The position numbers and the translations under genes are program-made. A stretch of DNA of 64,000 bases from Fomes fomentarius (Eukaryota > Basidiomycota > Agaricomycetes > Polyporales > Polyporaceae). Positions 37,030-49,993 of this stretch are shown piece after piece (position 1 is the stretch's first letter; the number at the start of each line of letters is the position of its first letter). The notes beneath the pieces are model-generated. The model was not told the DNA's origin and searched no databases. It worked only from the letters and a program-made list of their open reading frames with translations. Location of the stretch: positions 682,001-746,000 of the forward strand of contig JABYQN010000007.1 of the NCBI GenBank assembly GCA_022606135.1. The letters are read 5' to 3'.

Positions 37030-39480
37030 ATTAACTGATTATCCAGGGGGCCGGGGGGCATCAGTGTACTCAGCAACTTGCGAAGAAACGGTGCCGGACT
37101 TACTAAGTGATTAGGTCAGATCTTTCTATGCTGAAGCAAATGACGACTATAGACTGTATGTCGCTGTCGCTACTATCTGTCCAAGTGGCCTCGTCAATGA
37201 CCATACTGTTCTGCGCGATGAGAGTGGAAGTGCGTGCTTACCTTGCTGGAGCAAATATGATTGTCAAAGGAATGTGTCGAGTAAGAAATTACTTGTAGAT
37301 ACCGTAATGTCGAGCAGAGGATGCAAACTCGGGCGAGTGCGGAGAGATTGTACCTCAGCTGACGGTGTGCTGTTGAGGTGGCAGACCGCCAACAAGCGAC
37401 CTCGGCGAGGGGAACCGAGTCTGGGAAGTGTGACGACGCGTGGCACGTGCCATTGTGACGCTCGCATCGAATACTGAGTCGCGTATCGGTCATCGGTTGA
37501 GTCGGGGCCCGGGGTCGAACAGTGCTGGTGCCAGGTTGGCTGGTGCCGCAGGTGTATCATGATCTTGCATGGGGTAGACGGAGTTGTACACTCAGGATCT
37601 GCGTGCTACTACGTATCGAATATACCCAAGTCTCATTTAGTGGCATGGAAAGGGGATAGAACATGAAGGAGAGAGCAAATTGGCCTCACCTTTCACTGGA
37701 CCCTATCTACGAACTCCCTTTTTGACGGATCCGCACACTGCCTCTCACACAGCCCGTGGTCTACCTTCCATCTTTGCAATCGCAGTACACCAACATATTC
37801 CCCTCGTGGCCATCTGCAAATGCTCGCCGCGGTCTAGCATGGTAGCTGCAGTGACAAGATACCATCGTCCGCAGCGAGTTCGGCACGAGCAGCCGACAGT
37901 AGACTGTCACATATGCGAAGCATTAGACAGTTGAGGCCTGCAAACATGCTACGTACAACATTGTGGTTCGCGAAGAAGCACATTGCGAAGAGTCGTGGCA
38001 AGAGAAGACCAATGGAACAATGAGAAGTGAGTGAATATGGACGCCTCAATGACCAAGTCAATACCCACGGTCAAATGAAACTCCAGCCGTGGTAGAACAC
38101 GAATGGCAGATTATGCAAAGCTTGACGTCTTTGTTCTCGTAGTGACTTGTCCCTATACACCCCGGAAAGATGTCGGACATCATGGAGTCGTTGTGCTGCG
38201 AGTTAGTCTCCATGCTGGAGTACTCGATGGGGATAGCAATGCAGAGCGACCTGAGGGAACTTGAACATGACCCTGCAGGCTAGACGATCGAAGCGGTGAT
38301 CACGCATTGTTCTCATATCCGCGGGCGAATTCTCGACTATACACAGAATTGAACTTTTGAACGAGTGTAACATGCCAATACTCACTCACCTGCTTGTTTC
38401 CACGAACTACCAGCGTGCCCTCACTGCATGATTCGACTACGGCATATGTTCGAGCCGCCCAGGGCTCATGATGTCTTCTCTTGAAGCGTTGACAGTAAGT
38501 TTCATGATACTGATAGAGAAATATTACTACTCATTGAGTTCGAAAACGGGTAGTACAGCGAACTCCAAAGAGGCGCCCACAAAGAAGTTGATGTTGGGCG
38601 ACCTGCCGAAGCCTGCCGAGGTATAGCTAGCGACCAGAACGATGTATCGGCTCTCGTCGGACTCAGCCAGTATGTACAACTTGTACGGCATCCCGACATT
38701 CTCTCAGTTCCGTATCCGCTCCTTGCCTCATGTATGAAAGTGCTGCATCTCCTGAACATTCCAACACCGGGCAAGGACGGAATCCAGAATTTTGGTCATG
38801 TGTGACACTGCACTGGCTAGCGCTGCGCGCAACTATGTAGTCCTCCCTCCGAGCGTTGTGGGTGACACACTTACGCTGACGCGTTTGCGGAAGGGGAAGC
38901 TAGCTACAAAACGAACATGTAGCCACAGCTTCACAAGTAGTTCACGGTGAGTCAAAGTTGTCGGGCCCGAGGCCTGTGTCCTACTGCCATGTACAGCTGA
39001 CGAAAACTTACAGGCGCGCCAGTGCGTCCATACGATACGGTGTGGCGTTAGCCTGATTTCATGAACCTATCTGACGTCACGACAAACGCCGACGCTCAGA
39101 ACGATTCGTTCAGCTCCACCCCGGAGTCTCCTCGAGCAAACACGCCGTTTCGACATGGCTATTTCCCGCTGCGGCGAAAGAGAGAGTGTCATGATCTTGC
39201 TGGGCTATAGACAACGCGAACTCCCTGTCGGCCCTGAGGTCTGACGCCTGATCCTCGAACCCACGTTCCAGCATAGGTAACGTCATGCGCGCCGCCTCCT
39301 CTGCCAGGTCCTGGGACGCCATCCGCGTCGTTCTCATGGATCGGCAGTATATCCGACCTGGATCCGGGAACTGTCAATGCACAGTCATGCACGCCGATCA
39401 CGCACGGAGGTGTGGAGGCTGAACAGAATTGAACATATTTCTACTTCCGAATTTGCAGGTCTTATACCCCATCAACTTGG
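37030..39480. other. Interval with unassigned coding-like remnants
   Basis: No full gene could be built. On the + strand a frame at about 38567-38800 (VDVGRPAEACRG, then SALVGLSQYVQLVRHPDI) and a short frame at 38169-38275 look protein-like. On the minus strand 39337-39110 reads ADREFALSIAQQDHDTL, which resembles the linker of fungal RBR-type E3 ligases, but no RING or IBR cysteines are seen. These may be relics or exons of unknown genes. Confidence 0.25.
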
Positions 39481-39505
39481 CGTCTGCATCCTTTATCGTC
39501 CCCCC

Positions 39506-41609
39506 ATGTCTCTCATCACGTCTGTCATTGTCGGGTTAGCCTTAGCCCTGGCCGTCCTCTACCTCCGCTCACTCCGGTCATGGAGGGCTCGGTCTCGAGG
39601 TAGACCCCTCCCACCCGGACCTAAGGGCCTTCCTATCGTCGGCAACATCCTTGATATGCCTAAGGCGCGCCCGTGGATAGGGTTCCGGGATTTGTGTGCA
39701 AGCCATGGTACGGTATTGCTCCTCCGGCTATTCACTTGCATGTAACTCACATTGGTACCTTCCTACGCAGGGAATATGGTGTGCTTGCGGATTTTAAACC
39801 AGACTATGGTCATCCTCGGCGATGAGTCAGCAATCTCGGAGTTCATGGACAAACGCTCCGCCAACACGTCTGACCGCAGGATGACGCAGAGTGTAATTCT
39901 GTACGTGTCTTCGTGTCCGAAATTTATTTGTCAACGACTCAAGGACGTTACGTAGAACCGGTCAGGACTGGAACTGGGCTTTCTTCGAGTACGGCTCGGA
40001 ATGGAGGCATCACCGTCGAGTGTTCTGGCAACACTTCCATCCAGGCGCGATAACCAAATACAGATCCGTACAGCGAGCGGGAGCACATGCTCTACTCTCG
40101 AAGTTGCTCCAGCACGGCAGTCAGGACCTTGAAGAGTTTTGCCACTAGTGAGACTTGCTCCACATCACTCATCGCGCGCGCTCACTTACAGTCTTCGTTT
40201 TTTTCCCAGCTCGTTCTCCTCGTCGGCACTTAAGATTGCGTACGGCATCGATATCAAGGACGAGCACGACCCGACACTCGCTGTTGTACGAGACGGCGTG
40301 GTGGGCACGCGTGAGGTCCTCGTCTCGGGCGGCTTTCTTGTCGATCATCTGCCGTTCCTGCGTTATCTCCCTGCCTTCGTGCCTGGAGCTGGCTTCAAGA
40401 AGAAGTTCGCAGAGTGGCGTAAGGCGACATTGGATGTCCGCGATGCTCCATTCAAGAGATACGAGGAAGCGGCGGTACGTGAATCCCCCAGTACTCTCTA
40501 TGCGCGGTGTCTAAGTGGACAGTCACTTGCAGGATGAGGACGGTGCCCCTGAGTGCGTGGTCACGGAGCTGATCATGAACTCCGAGCATGAGATGGATTC
40601 CAAAGAAGGTGACTTCGACCCCCGACGCGTTGCAATGAGCGTTGGGGGCAATATTTTTGAAGGTGAGTTTCCGTAGTCGCTCATACTTCCATTCCTCGCT
40701 CTCGCTCATGATACCTTGCCCGACAGCTGGTTCTGACACAGTACGTCCAACTGATCTCTATCGATAAGCATAGAGAGGATATTCACTTGACAATGTAGAC
40801 GCTGTCTACCATGCTCACGTTCTTCCTTGCGATGTCGCTCTACCCCGAGGTGCAGAAGAAAGCGCAAGCCGAACTAGACACCATCGTGGGACCCGACAGA
40901 CTGCCCGACTTCAGCGACCGTGACAAGCTCGTGTACCTCAACGCAGTCCTCAAGGAGTGCGCGCGCTGGCTCAACGTCGCCCCTTTGGGTATGTCACACA
41001 CCACTCTTGAAGACGATGAGTACAAGGGCTACTTCATCCCCGCTGGAACGACTCTCCTTGCAAACGTTTGGTGCGCACACAGTCGTCAATCGGTGGATTT
41101 GCATTGATCTCGTGTGGTACGCAGGGCCTGCTTGCACGATCCGAACGTGTACGAAGACCCGGACGAGTTCCGTCCCGAGCGCTTCATTCGCAATGGGAAG
41201 CTGGATCCGAACGTGCGCGATCCGTACGAGTTCGCGTTCGGCTTCGGGAGGAGGTGAGCCCGCTTCCTCGTGTGCAGTGGTGACCGATACTTATTGCAAA
41301 TAGGATCTGCCCCGGGAGGTACTTCGCAGACGCGTCGCTCTTCATCAACATCGCGTCCGCGCTGCACGTCTTTAACATCACTCCACCGCTGGACGAGGAC
41401 GGCAAGGAGATCAAGATCGAGCCGCGCATGACGGACAGCTTTGCATCGTAAGTTCTTTCCGCTACTCGCTGCGGGCTCGAGTAGTCGTTCCTGATCGCTA
41501 AACATGCGGCTTCAGAGCCCCAGAGGATTGTCGATGCACGATCAAACCGCGCGGGGAGTGGGCGGAGGCCTTGATCTCCGATGCCGAGCAGGACTTGTTC
41601 TCGAGCTGA
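39506..41609 (+). CDS. Cytochrome P450 monooxygenase
   Basis: Haem-thiolate monooxygenase of the endoplasmic reticulum, 523 residues, resembling the OrdA-like (CYP64-type) P450s that are abundant in wood-decay Agaricomycetes. An N-terminal membrane anchor (residues 1-20) is followed by the proline hinge LPPGPKGLP. The oxygen-binding I-helix AGSDTT is at 307-312, ExxR (ECAR) at 364-367, RPERF further on, and the haem loop FGFGRRICPGR with Cys447. Ten exons: 39506-39707, 39771-39900, 39956-40147, 40210-40474, 40533-40662, 40727-40740, 40799-41070, 41125-41253, 41304-41447 and 41516-41609; all phases agree. Exon 6 is only 14 nt and encodes the I-helix core. No other secondary-metabolism gene is nearby, so the substrate is open. 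Confidence 0.9.
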
Positions 41610-42006
41610 GCGTATACTGGTCCAGCATACATCGGGCTACCTCGAGTTGTATGTATATAGTCATGTTCTATAGTGTCGCTCAGCGCAACCTCATGTGCTA
41701 TAGATGTATTTTTGATGGTTGTACTGTCAACTCATTGGCCAGCATCGCTTTGAACGCGGTGTGACTTCTTCTCAATCCTCACTTCACATCCGTCCCCGTA
41801 CAGACTCAGAGTACAGGGCGGAGTCTGGAGACTATGGTGAGTAGCCATCTGTGTCAGGCTTTAGTTCGAAATGACCTCACACTGGCAGCAATCAGCAGTG
41901 GTGAGAGTCCTAGCGTTTGTATGTACAGATTACACCAGATGGGCCCCTTCGCATCGATGTCCACCACCGTAATATCAGACTTCAAAGCACATAGCAGTAA
42001 GCGCGT
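41610..42006. other. Convergent intergenic spacer
   Basis: Lies between the 3' ends of the P450 (+) and an F-box gene (-). No coding signal seen; probably the two 3' UTRs. Confidence 0.4.
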
Positions 42007-43676
42007 TTACGACGACGGATTCGTCCAACCCTCACTCTCCATTCGCCTTCGTTCATCCGCGCGTATCGTCTTAAACCAAGGCAAATACAAGTCGACCTCC
42101 TCCCAGTTTTTGGCCCATATCTGTCCCTCCTCGGTGTCGGGAAACGGGTTGCTCTCGTACACCTTGCCCAAGTCGGGGAACATGTGCGCAATCAAAGCGG
42201 CGACGCATTGGGGATGCGAGATTGGGCAGCCGCCTACGTCCAAGCAACGCAACGACGACCTCTTCGATGTTCCTTCGGGAAGCATGTCCTGTATCTCTGT
42301 AGGATGCAGCTGCGCGGGGAGCCGCGCGTCGAATGGAATTGCCAGAAACTTGAGTACGGGACAGTGGAGCGCGAAGGACCACAACGTGTGTAGCGCAGGA
42401 AAAGTGTGATCGGCATCGGGCGAGCCTTGGAGGGTAAAATCGTTCATACCGCACCACGCATCCGCCATTTCGACATATATGTGGTCGTCCAGTTCCAATG
42501 TGCAAGGCATGTGGATCATCAGAAGACAGAGCTCGGTGAACTCTCGGAGGGGCTGGAGATCGGATGAGCGCAGCACGACCCCAGTCGGCTCTTCGATACG
42601 CTCTTGAGGCGCCACGAGCAGCTCCGTGAGTGCCCGAGGGGAACATTGATTCCGAATGGACGAAAAGAGGGCGGACACTTCGTGGCCAGTTGGAACTCCT
42701 GCAAAGGAGAGGACGAAACGCGACAGATGCGGAAGATTGACTTTTCTGCTGAAGGCAATATACGACCTTAACGTGGAGACAAGGGACAAATCGCGCAGGG
42801 CAGGGAAGGCACGACCAGGAAGCCTGGTGGACAACCAGTCACGGTCTTCTGGGAGGGCGATCCTGGCAACCCGGAGAGACTGGAGTTGGGAAAGGGTGTT
42901 GAAAACGTCTTCCTCGAGAGGGACGTGCTGGAAATGGAATTTCGTAAGGTTGACTTGGTTCGGAGACAGAAACGCGACTGGCGGTGAAGCGATGGGGACT
43001 AGGTGTGCGTCATGTGTTAAGTAGAGCTGCATTTCCTCGAGACGGGGAAACCGATCCGCCACAAATGAGAGAGCGGACCGGAAGACTTGCTGTGGATCAT
43101 CACGCAGAGACCAGTGGATTGTGAGGCTGCGAAGTCCTTGACCACAGAATGACAGGACGGCAGACAGGTACTCATCGCGATTTCCGTATTCCCGCCAGTA
43201 CAACGTCTGTAGTTTCGGCAAGATATAAGTGTGTGGTCGAAGAGCAACTATGTTCAATAAGACTTGGTCATGGATCTTGATATGGGAGTTGGGTGTATAC
43301 GGATATCTAGAATGACCAACAGATAGATGGCGTACATGTTGGGAATAGTGAAGGAACCTCGTCCAGTCGTCTTGAATGAGTGAACGTAGGAGGGTCTGTG
43401 ATGTGACAGTCGCCAGAAACTATTCTTTAAACCGTTTGCACACATGGAACGTGGTTCACGCACCATCTCACTCCCCACGATCGACCAAGTATCCTCCGGA
43501 AAGCACTTGATTAGGTGCAGGAGACTAGTGTCCCTCCAGAGAACTCCAATGGAGATTTCATGACAAAATTTGCTACACCTGGCAAGATTTGCAAGGGCGA
43601 GACAGTCGGACTTGGATTCGAGAGAAGTGCATATCTGGATGAGGACCTCTGGAAGGCACAGCGCCCGGTGCATCAT
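42007..43676 (-). CDS. F-box protein, LRR-like (paralogue 4)
   Basis: Intact member of the local F-box family, 533 residues. Exon 1 43676-43464 (MMHRALCLPEVLIQICTSL, LARCSKFCHEISIGVLW, LIKCFPEDTW), intron 43463-43396 (GTGCGT to CACAG), exon 2 43395-42007. Exon 2 begins TLLRSLIQDDWTRFLHYSQ and carries the leucine-rich body and the conserved SDLQPLREF and DDHIYVEMADAW blocks. An in-frame ATG upstream at 43706 would add ten residues; I prefer MMHRAL because paralogue 3 starts MHRAL. It is divergent from the glycerol-3-phosphate dehydrogenase gene, with about 300 bases between start codons. Confidence 0.84.
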
Positions 43677-43979
43677 GCCTGGGTTATGGGTGAACTTGCT
43701 GAGCATCTCTTGATCGTATATTCGCTGACCTCAACGTACTTACAGGGCACTTGCTCGAAGAAATGACGACTGTGATGGAGGAGAAAGATGGTGGCCGCTG
43801 GCGCCGACAGGTGTTGTGGTGGGCCCGGGCCGATCTCAGGAGCGGGCCGACAGGAACGAAGAGGGCCTTTCGGTCAGAGTCATAAGCATCCTCATGTTGC
43901 ACCAAACCTTTCGCGTCACTCCCCTTGGGTCTTCTCTTGTTCAATACTGCATCCCGCTCTTCGCTGAGCGACGGAGGTA

Positions 43980-46766
43980 ATGCTTCGCAAGCTCGTCTCG
44001 CGCCGCACCCTCGCCCTCGTCTCTGGTTCCACCGCCGTCGCAGCAGCGGGCGGATACTACTACCTAAACTCGGGCCCGACATATCCTCCTTCGACGAAGG
44101 AGACCCGGCGGCCACCTCAGCCATGGACGCCGCCATCGAGACAGCAGATGCTCGACGCACTCAAGGCCTCCGATGATGACCCCTCTCACGAGTTCGACCT
44201 CCTGATTGTGGGCGGCGGCGCTACTGGCGCAGGGGTTGCCGTAGATGCTGCCAGCAGGGGCCTCAAGGTTGCGCTGGTCGAGCGGGATGACTTCAGCTCA
44301 GGTGAGTATTTCGAATGCTATGAACGTGCGTCGGCAGGATCCTCGGAGAAAGTGCACGTTTCCCTGCCGCAAATCCTTGATAAGAGCGCGTTCAGTTTGT
44401 CTTCTTCGCTCGATTCGCGCCGCCATTCCATACCCGACTCCGCAGGCAGCTTTATTAAGCCACATCTCACATACGTAAAAGATATGGTCAGCTTATACTA
44501 CAACAGGTACATCCTCCAAGTCAACCAAGTTGGTACATGGAGGAGTTCGCTATCTTCAGAAAGCCGTTATGGAGCTCGATTACGAGCAATACAAGCTTGT
44601 CGTTGAAGCGCTCCACGAACGCCGCATATTCCTTCAAACGGCCCCTTACCTCTCTGCCATGCTCCCCATCATGCTACCAATATACAAGTGCGCCACCTCC
44701 ACGGACACTAATCGAGCAGGTCATGATTGAATACCCACAGATACTGGCAAGTCCCATACTACTGGGCAGGCTGTAAAATGTACGACATTCTCGCTGGGAA
44801 GGAGAACATGGAATCGTCCTACCTCATGAGCAAGGGTAAGGCCCTCGAGGCGTTCCCCATGCTCAAGCAAGACGGTCTCGTCGGCGCCCTGGTCTACTAC
44901 GATGGTCAGTTAGTCCGTTCATGCTGTGAATCACCCCTCACCCCTGACCATCTACCGAGCAGGCCAACACAATGATTCACGGATGAACATCGCGCTCATA
45001 ATGACCGCGGTGCAACAAGGCGCGGTGGTCGCCAATCACGTGGAGGTGACGTCCCTCGACAAGGACACAAACGGTAACGGCAAGTTGCAGGGTGCACGCG
45101 TGCGCGATACGCTCACTGGCAAAGAGTGGAACGTCCGCGCGAAGGGTATCATTAATGCGACTGGTCCGTTCTCCGACGCATTGCTCACCATGGACAACCC
45201 CGACCACAAGCCGATAGTACAGCCCTCTGCTGGGACACACATCACGCTCCCGAATTACTATTCGCCGCGCACGATGGGTCTACTTGACCCCGCGACCTCG
45301 GACGGACGCGTGATCTTCTTCCTCCCGTGGCAAGGGAATACCATCGCAGGGACGACGGATACCCCCGCTGAGGTCTCGACAACACCGCGCGCACAGGAAG
45401 AAGAGATTCGTTGGATTCTGGAAGAAGTGCGCAGGTACCTCAGCCCCGATATCAAAGTTCGTCGTGGAGACGTGCTGAGCGCGTGGGCAGGTCTTCGCCC
45501 GCTCGTGCGAAACCCCAACGCGTCGAGCACGGAGGGCCTCGTGCGCAACCATATGATCCATGTCAGCGACAACGGGTTGCTCACCATCGCAGGCGGCAAG
45601 TGGACAACGTATCGCGCTATGGCGGAGGAGACGGTCGATAAGGCGATCGAGGTGTTCGGTCTGCAGGACCGCGTCAAGCGTGGCTGCGTCACCGAACACC
45701 TCCGGCTGGTCGGGAGCGATGGCTGGAGCAGGAATATGTTCATCGGTCTTGTGCAACGGGTGAGTCAACTGTTGACTATATGCGCTCGAGCTAGTTCGCT
45801 GATTGCGCCTTCCTCGTAGTATGGGCTGGAAACTGAGGTGGCGAAGCACCTCTCTGACAACTACGGCGACTGCGCGTGGACAGTGTGCTCCCTCGCCCAG
45901 CCCACAGGCAAGGCATGGCCGCTCCACGGAATCCGTCTCTCGCCCGGGTACTCCTGTAAGCCTCTCTTCTTATCTCATGATTCTTAGCTGAAAGTGACTC
46001 ACTCGCGCCCGCCGCAGTCATCGAAGCGGAAGTCCGCTACGCCGTCCGCCACGAGTACGCAGAGACAGCCATCGACGTGATCGCGCGCCGGTGCCGGCTC
46101 TCCTTCCTCAACGCGCAAGCAGCGCTCGACGCACTCCCGCGCGTCGTCGAGATCATGGCGGAGGAACTCCGCTGGTCTCCTGCGCGCGCGAAGGCAGAGA
46201 CCGCCGCGGCGACCGAGTTTCTCGGAAGCATGGGCCTGCCGCCAGGCGCGGCACCGCGCCGGATCTCGAATGAGCCAAATGGCGTGGTGGAATACGTCGA
46301 GGGCGTGTTTGGCTTGCGCCGCGGGGCAGAGCGCAGACGGCGCGCGGCGCAGGAGATGATCTACAGCCGCGCGCAGTTCGAGGCGGGCGAGGTCGAGGCG
46401 CTGCGCGGGGTGTTTGGGGCGCGCGCGAAGGAGAGGGGTGCAGACGAGGACGCCGCGCGGCTGGAGACGAGGGAGGTGTACGAGCTCGTGAAGAGCTTGC
46501 CGGGGTTCGAGGAGGTGCGCCCGAAGGACTACGACTACGTACTGGAAGAGGCGGGCTTTGCGCGTCGCAAGGACGTCGGCTTTGACGAGTTTGTGGAGGT
46601 GCGTGGTGATTTTGCGTTGTGGTCGATTGGTTGTATCGCGTTCTCACGTCTTTGCCTGCAGATCTGCGCCGAGCTGCGGGAGGTGGTCTTCGCGCCCGCG
46701 CCGAGGAGCACAGGCAAAACGGAGCGTCTGCGCATCCCCGTGGAGAAGAGCGGCGGTGGTGTGTGA
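43980..46766 (+). CDS. GUT2: Mitochondrial FAD-dependent glycerol-3-phosphate dehydrogenase
   Basis: Oxidises sn-glycerol 3-phosphate to dihydroxyacetone phosphate at the outer face of the mitochondrial inner membrane, passing electrons to ubiquinone; needed for glycerol use and the glycerophosphate shuttle. About 761 residues. The basic N-terminus plus a short hydrophobic segment (residues 11-29) looks like a mitochondrial presequence with membrane anchor. The FAD site is [12 protein letters not shown] (about 74-85), followed by the family signature [12 protein letters not shown]. The C-terminal domain holds the [15 protein letters not shown] block, and an acidic helix-loop-helix region follows. 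Exons 43980-44301, 44507-44687, 44741-44904, 44963-45759, 45820-45955, 46018-46598 and 46662-46766. The first intron (205 nt) is unusually long for this window. Identity is strong. Confidence 0.93.
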
Positions 46767-47162
46767 GACAGGAAGCTTGTAACCTCCACCTACCTATATG
46801 TGCCACAGATTATTCCTGAAGTATATATATGCTTGCCATTGTGACTCGCTACCTACATCATATAATGTCCATACCATTGACTAGGAGACTCCACCCATAT
46901 GCATCACCTCCAACACATCGGGATGTACGAACCTTATCTGACACTCAGTCTACTCTGATTCGCAACGCATGACGCGCACAGCATACACGTAGTCATCCCG
47001 GAGGAACATCGCTCCATTTCCGGAATCATAGATACATTACTTAGACAAACAGCATAGTGGCATGTGATATGGGAGACAAGATAGACGATATACTACACAA
47101 GACATGATCATGACCACGACGCAGTTGATACGATGGACGATGACAATTGACAATAACACACT
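46767..47162. other. Convergent intergenic spacer
   Basis: AT-richer DNA between the 3' ends of the glycerol-3-phosphate dehydrogenase (+) and histone H3 (-) genes; probably both 3' UTRs. No coding signal. Confidence 0.45.
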
Positions 47163-47891
<729 letters not shown>

Positions 47892-47899
47892 CCGAGACG

Positions 47900-49990
47900 C
47901 GAGGGCACGTGACTCGAGCGGAGTAACGCGCCTGTGGCTATGGGCGCTCTATGTCTTGACGTGGTCGCGGCGGCCGATGCTCCTTTCCTCGCCTTTGTTT
48001 CTTGCTTCTTGTCACAGAGCCTCGAGTCGGACTTTCTCAGTCCCATGCAGGCGTATATAGTCGCTCAAAGCTGCGCCAATGCATCTGCTACCACCGTACG
48101 ACTATCTCTTTGATCGAGAGCACTGCCTTTTTCAAGTCTGGGTGGCGGACGACCCCATGTCATGATCAGCCAATGCTGCCAATCGTGAAGAATACGCCCG
48201 CGACACAATGGATATGGCCTGCTAATTCCTCTAGCTACACCTTGAACTTCGTCATGGACTCTGATATGCTACCCAAGGCTGCGACCGTGAATGTTTCTAA
48301 TGAGTTGCGAAATGAACGTGGTGGCACAGCCCCTGCTACCTCCGTCCCGTCGAGTCTCAATTGCAGTGACTCTCAATATCCAGACCCCTGTGACAATGGC
48401 ATCACCGCTCTCGACAATGTGTTCGTGGCTACACCTGTAGTACACACAACCATTCACCGACTGTGGCATGCATAGCTGCTGTCGCAGCGTTCATATGGGG
48501 ATACCTCTGTTCATCCACTCCTTCAAGTTCCGGTCTCTGAAGGTTACCGCTGATACCTGACGCTCCTCCGCTGTAGTGACGCTGATAAATGCCTAGGAAA
48601 CAGGTGAATGTTGCGATCCTACGTCAACGAGCTCACGAGTAACCTACCCATGGACTGGACGTAGACACCCATCCGGATCCATATATGTGGACTGCTTCAT
48701 GTGCAGCCACCAGCCACCTGAGGAGCTCTCATCGTCTGGATATCCCTAAATCCGCTCAAAGTGGAGACATCATCATGCGATTCACTAGTAACTACCAACC
48801 AACCGCGTCTACGACGTCTTCCTCCTGGTCCAGCCACACTCCAACATAGTCTCCGGACCTCGATCTCAGTGAACACCCAGTGTACACGACACTCCTCGTA
48901 ATCCTTGCGACTTTGACAAGACTCGGGCCCTGCTGGTTGAGAACAATATACCCGTACCACTGCCAGCTTTGGCTCATCTGCAGCCTTGTTGCGGGAGTAC
49001 AGAACCTCTATGCCAGCCGGTGTGTATCTGGTAACTGTCTCGTTTAGGCGGAGCTTGCGAACGGGGATCCTGCAGTCCGGTGTGTGTGAATCTATGCGCC
49101 GGAAACGGCTTCCTTGGTACGTCTGCTTAGTCTCCCTCTGTTTCCCGACCTCCCCTTTGGTCAGTATGCGTTACCCTCGCCCGGCCAGAAAGCACACCAT
49201 TATGTGAGCTCGCAATCTCACTACTTCCTCAGAATGCCTCTCAGATGAGCAGATGCCTCACAAAGGTACTCACTATCCAGCGCCTCGCCACATAAACGAC
49301 CAAAGGGGATTCTGTGTACCATCTCCCCTTGCTCACCTGCACAATCGGTACCGATTGCTGACTGTCTCTTCCATTCCATCCGCAGTGCAGCGCAAGCTAC
49401 AGCGTGATGATTCCATCTCCGCGGCGGCGACGCAGATAGGTCGGCCACAGAATCGTTTCCGAAAACGGCGCAAGTGTCCTTCTGAGCACAGTCCCATCTC
49501 ACGCTCTCTGGGACGTAATTCAGACTCCCTCCGCCAGTATCCATTATGGAAAAAAGAGATCGTGCAGCCGCTGTCTTTGTACCGCGCACGGTCGCAACTC
49601 GTCCCTGGCAGCTGGCGCCGCCTCAATATGGGACGCTATGGGACGATCCGGCACGAATGGCGGTGGTGGCGCAGCGCAAGAGCGGGGGTAAAGCCGCGCG
49701 CTGCTTCGATTGTCGAATCCGAATACCTCGAGGCTCGCAAGCTGCATGATCAGGCAAGCTCCTTTCACGTGCTCCAACACGCTGCATGCGCGTGTCCGTA
49801 CGCGATATGTATACACCCCCCGCTCGCTCTTCGACCGACGTCAATCGATGCTGTCTCCGTACTGGCATCTAGCATCTACTCTGTCCTGTCCACTCCTGAT
49901 TTTTCCCTCGCCGAAGGCTCCCGCTCGACAATCGCATAATCACCTTTCTCAGAAAGGCGCACAGGCCAAAAGGACGCAAGACGCATACGG
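47900..49990. other. Two-kilobase interval without a supportable gene
   Basis: Where many fungi have H4 divergent from H3, no histone H4 is found. A second TATA-like word (GTATATAG, about 48052) faces the + side and a 100-codon frame starts at 48173, but its product is not recognisable. On the minus strand a frame at about 49060-48697 (RIPVRKLRLNETVTRYTPAG and on) and another at 49589-49221 look somewhat protein-like and could be exons of one unknown or decaying gene. I could not build a complete model. Confidence 0.3.
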
Positions 49991-49993
49991 AAT

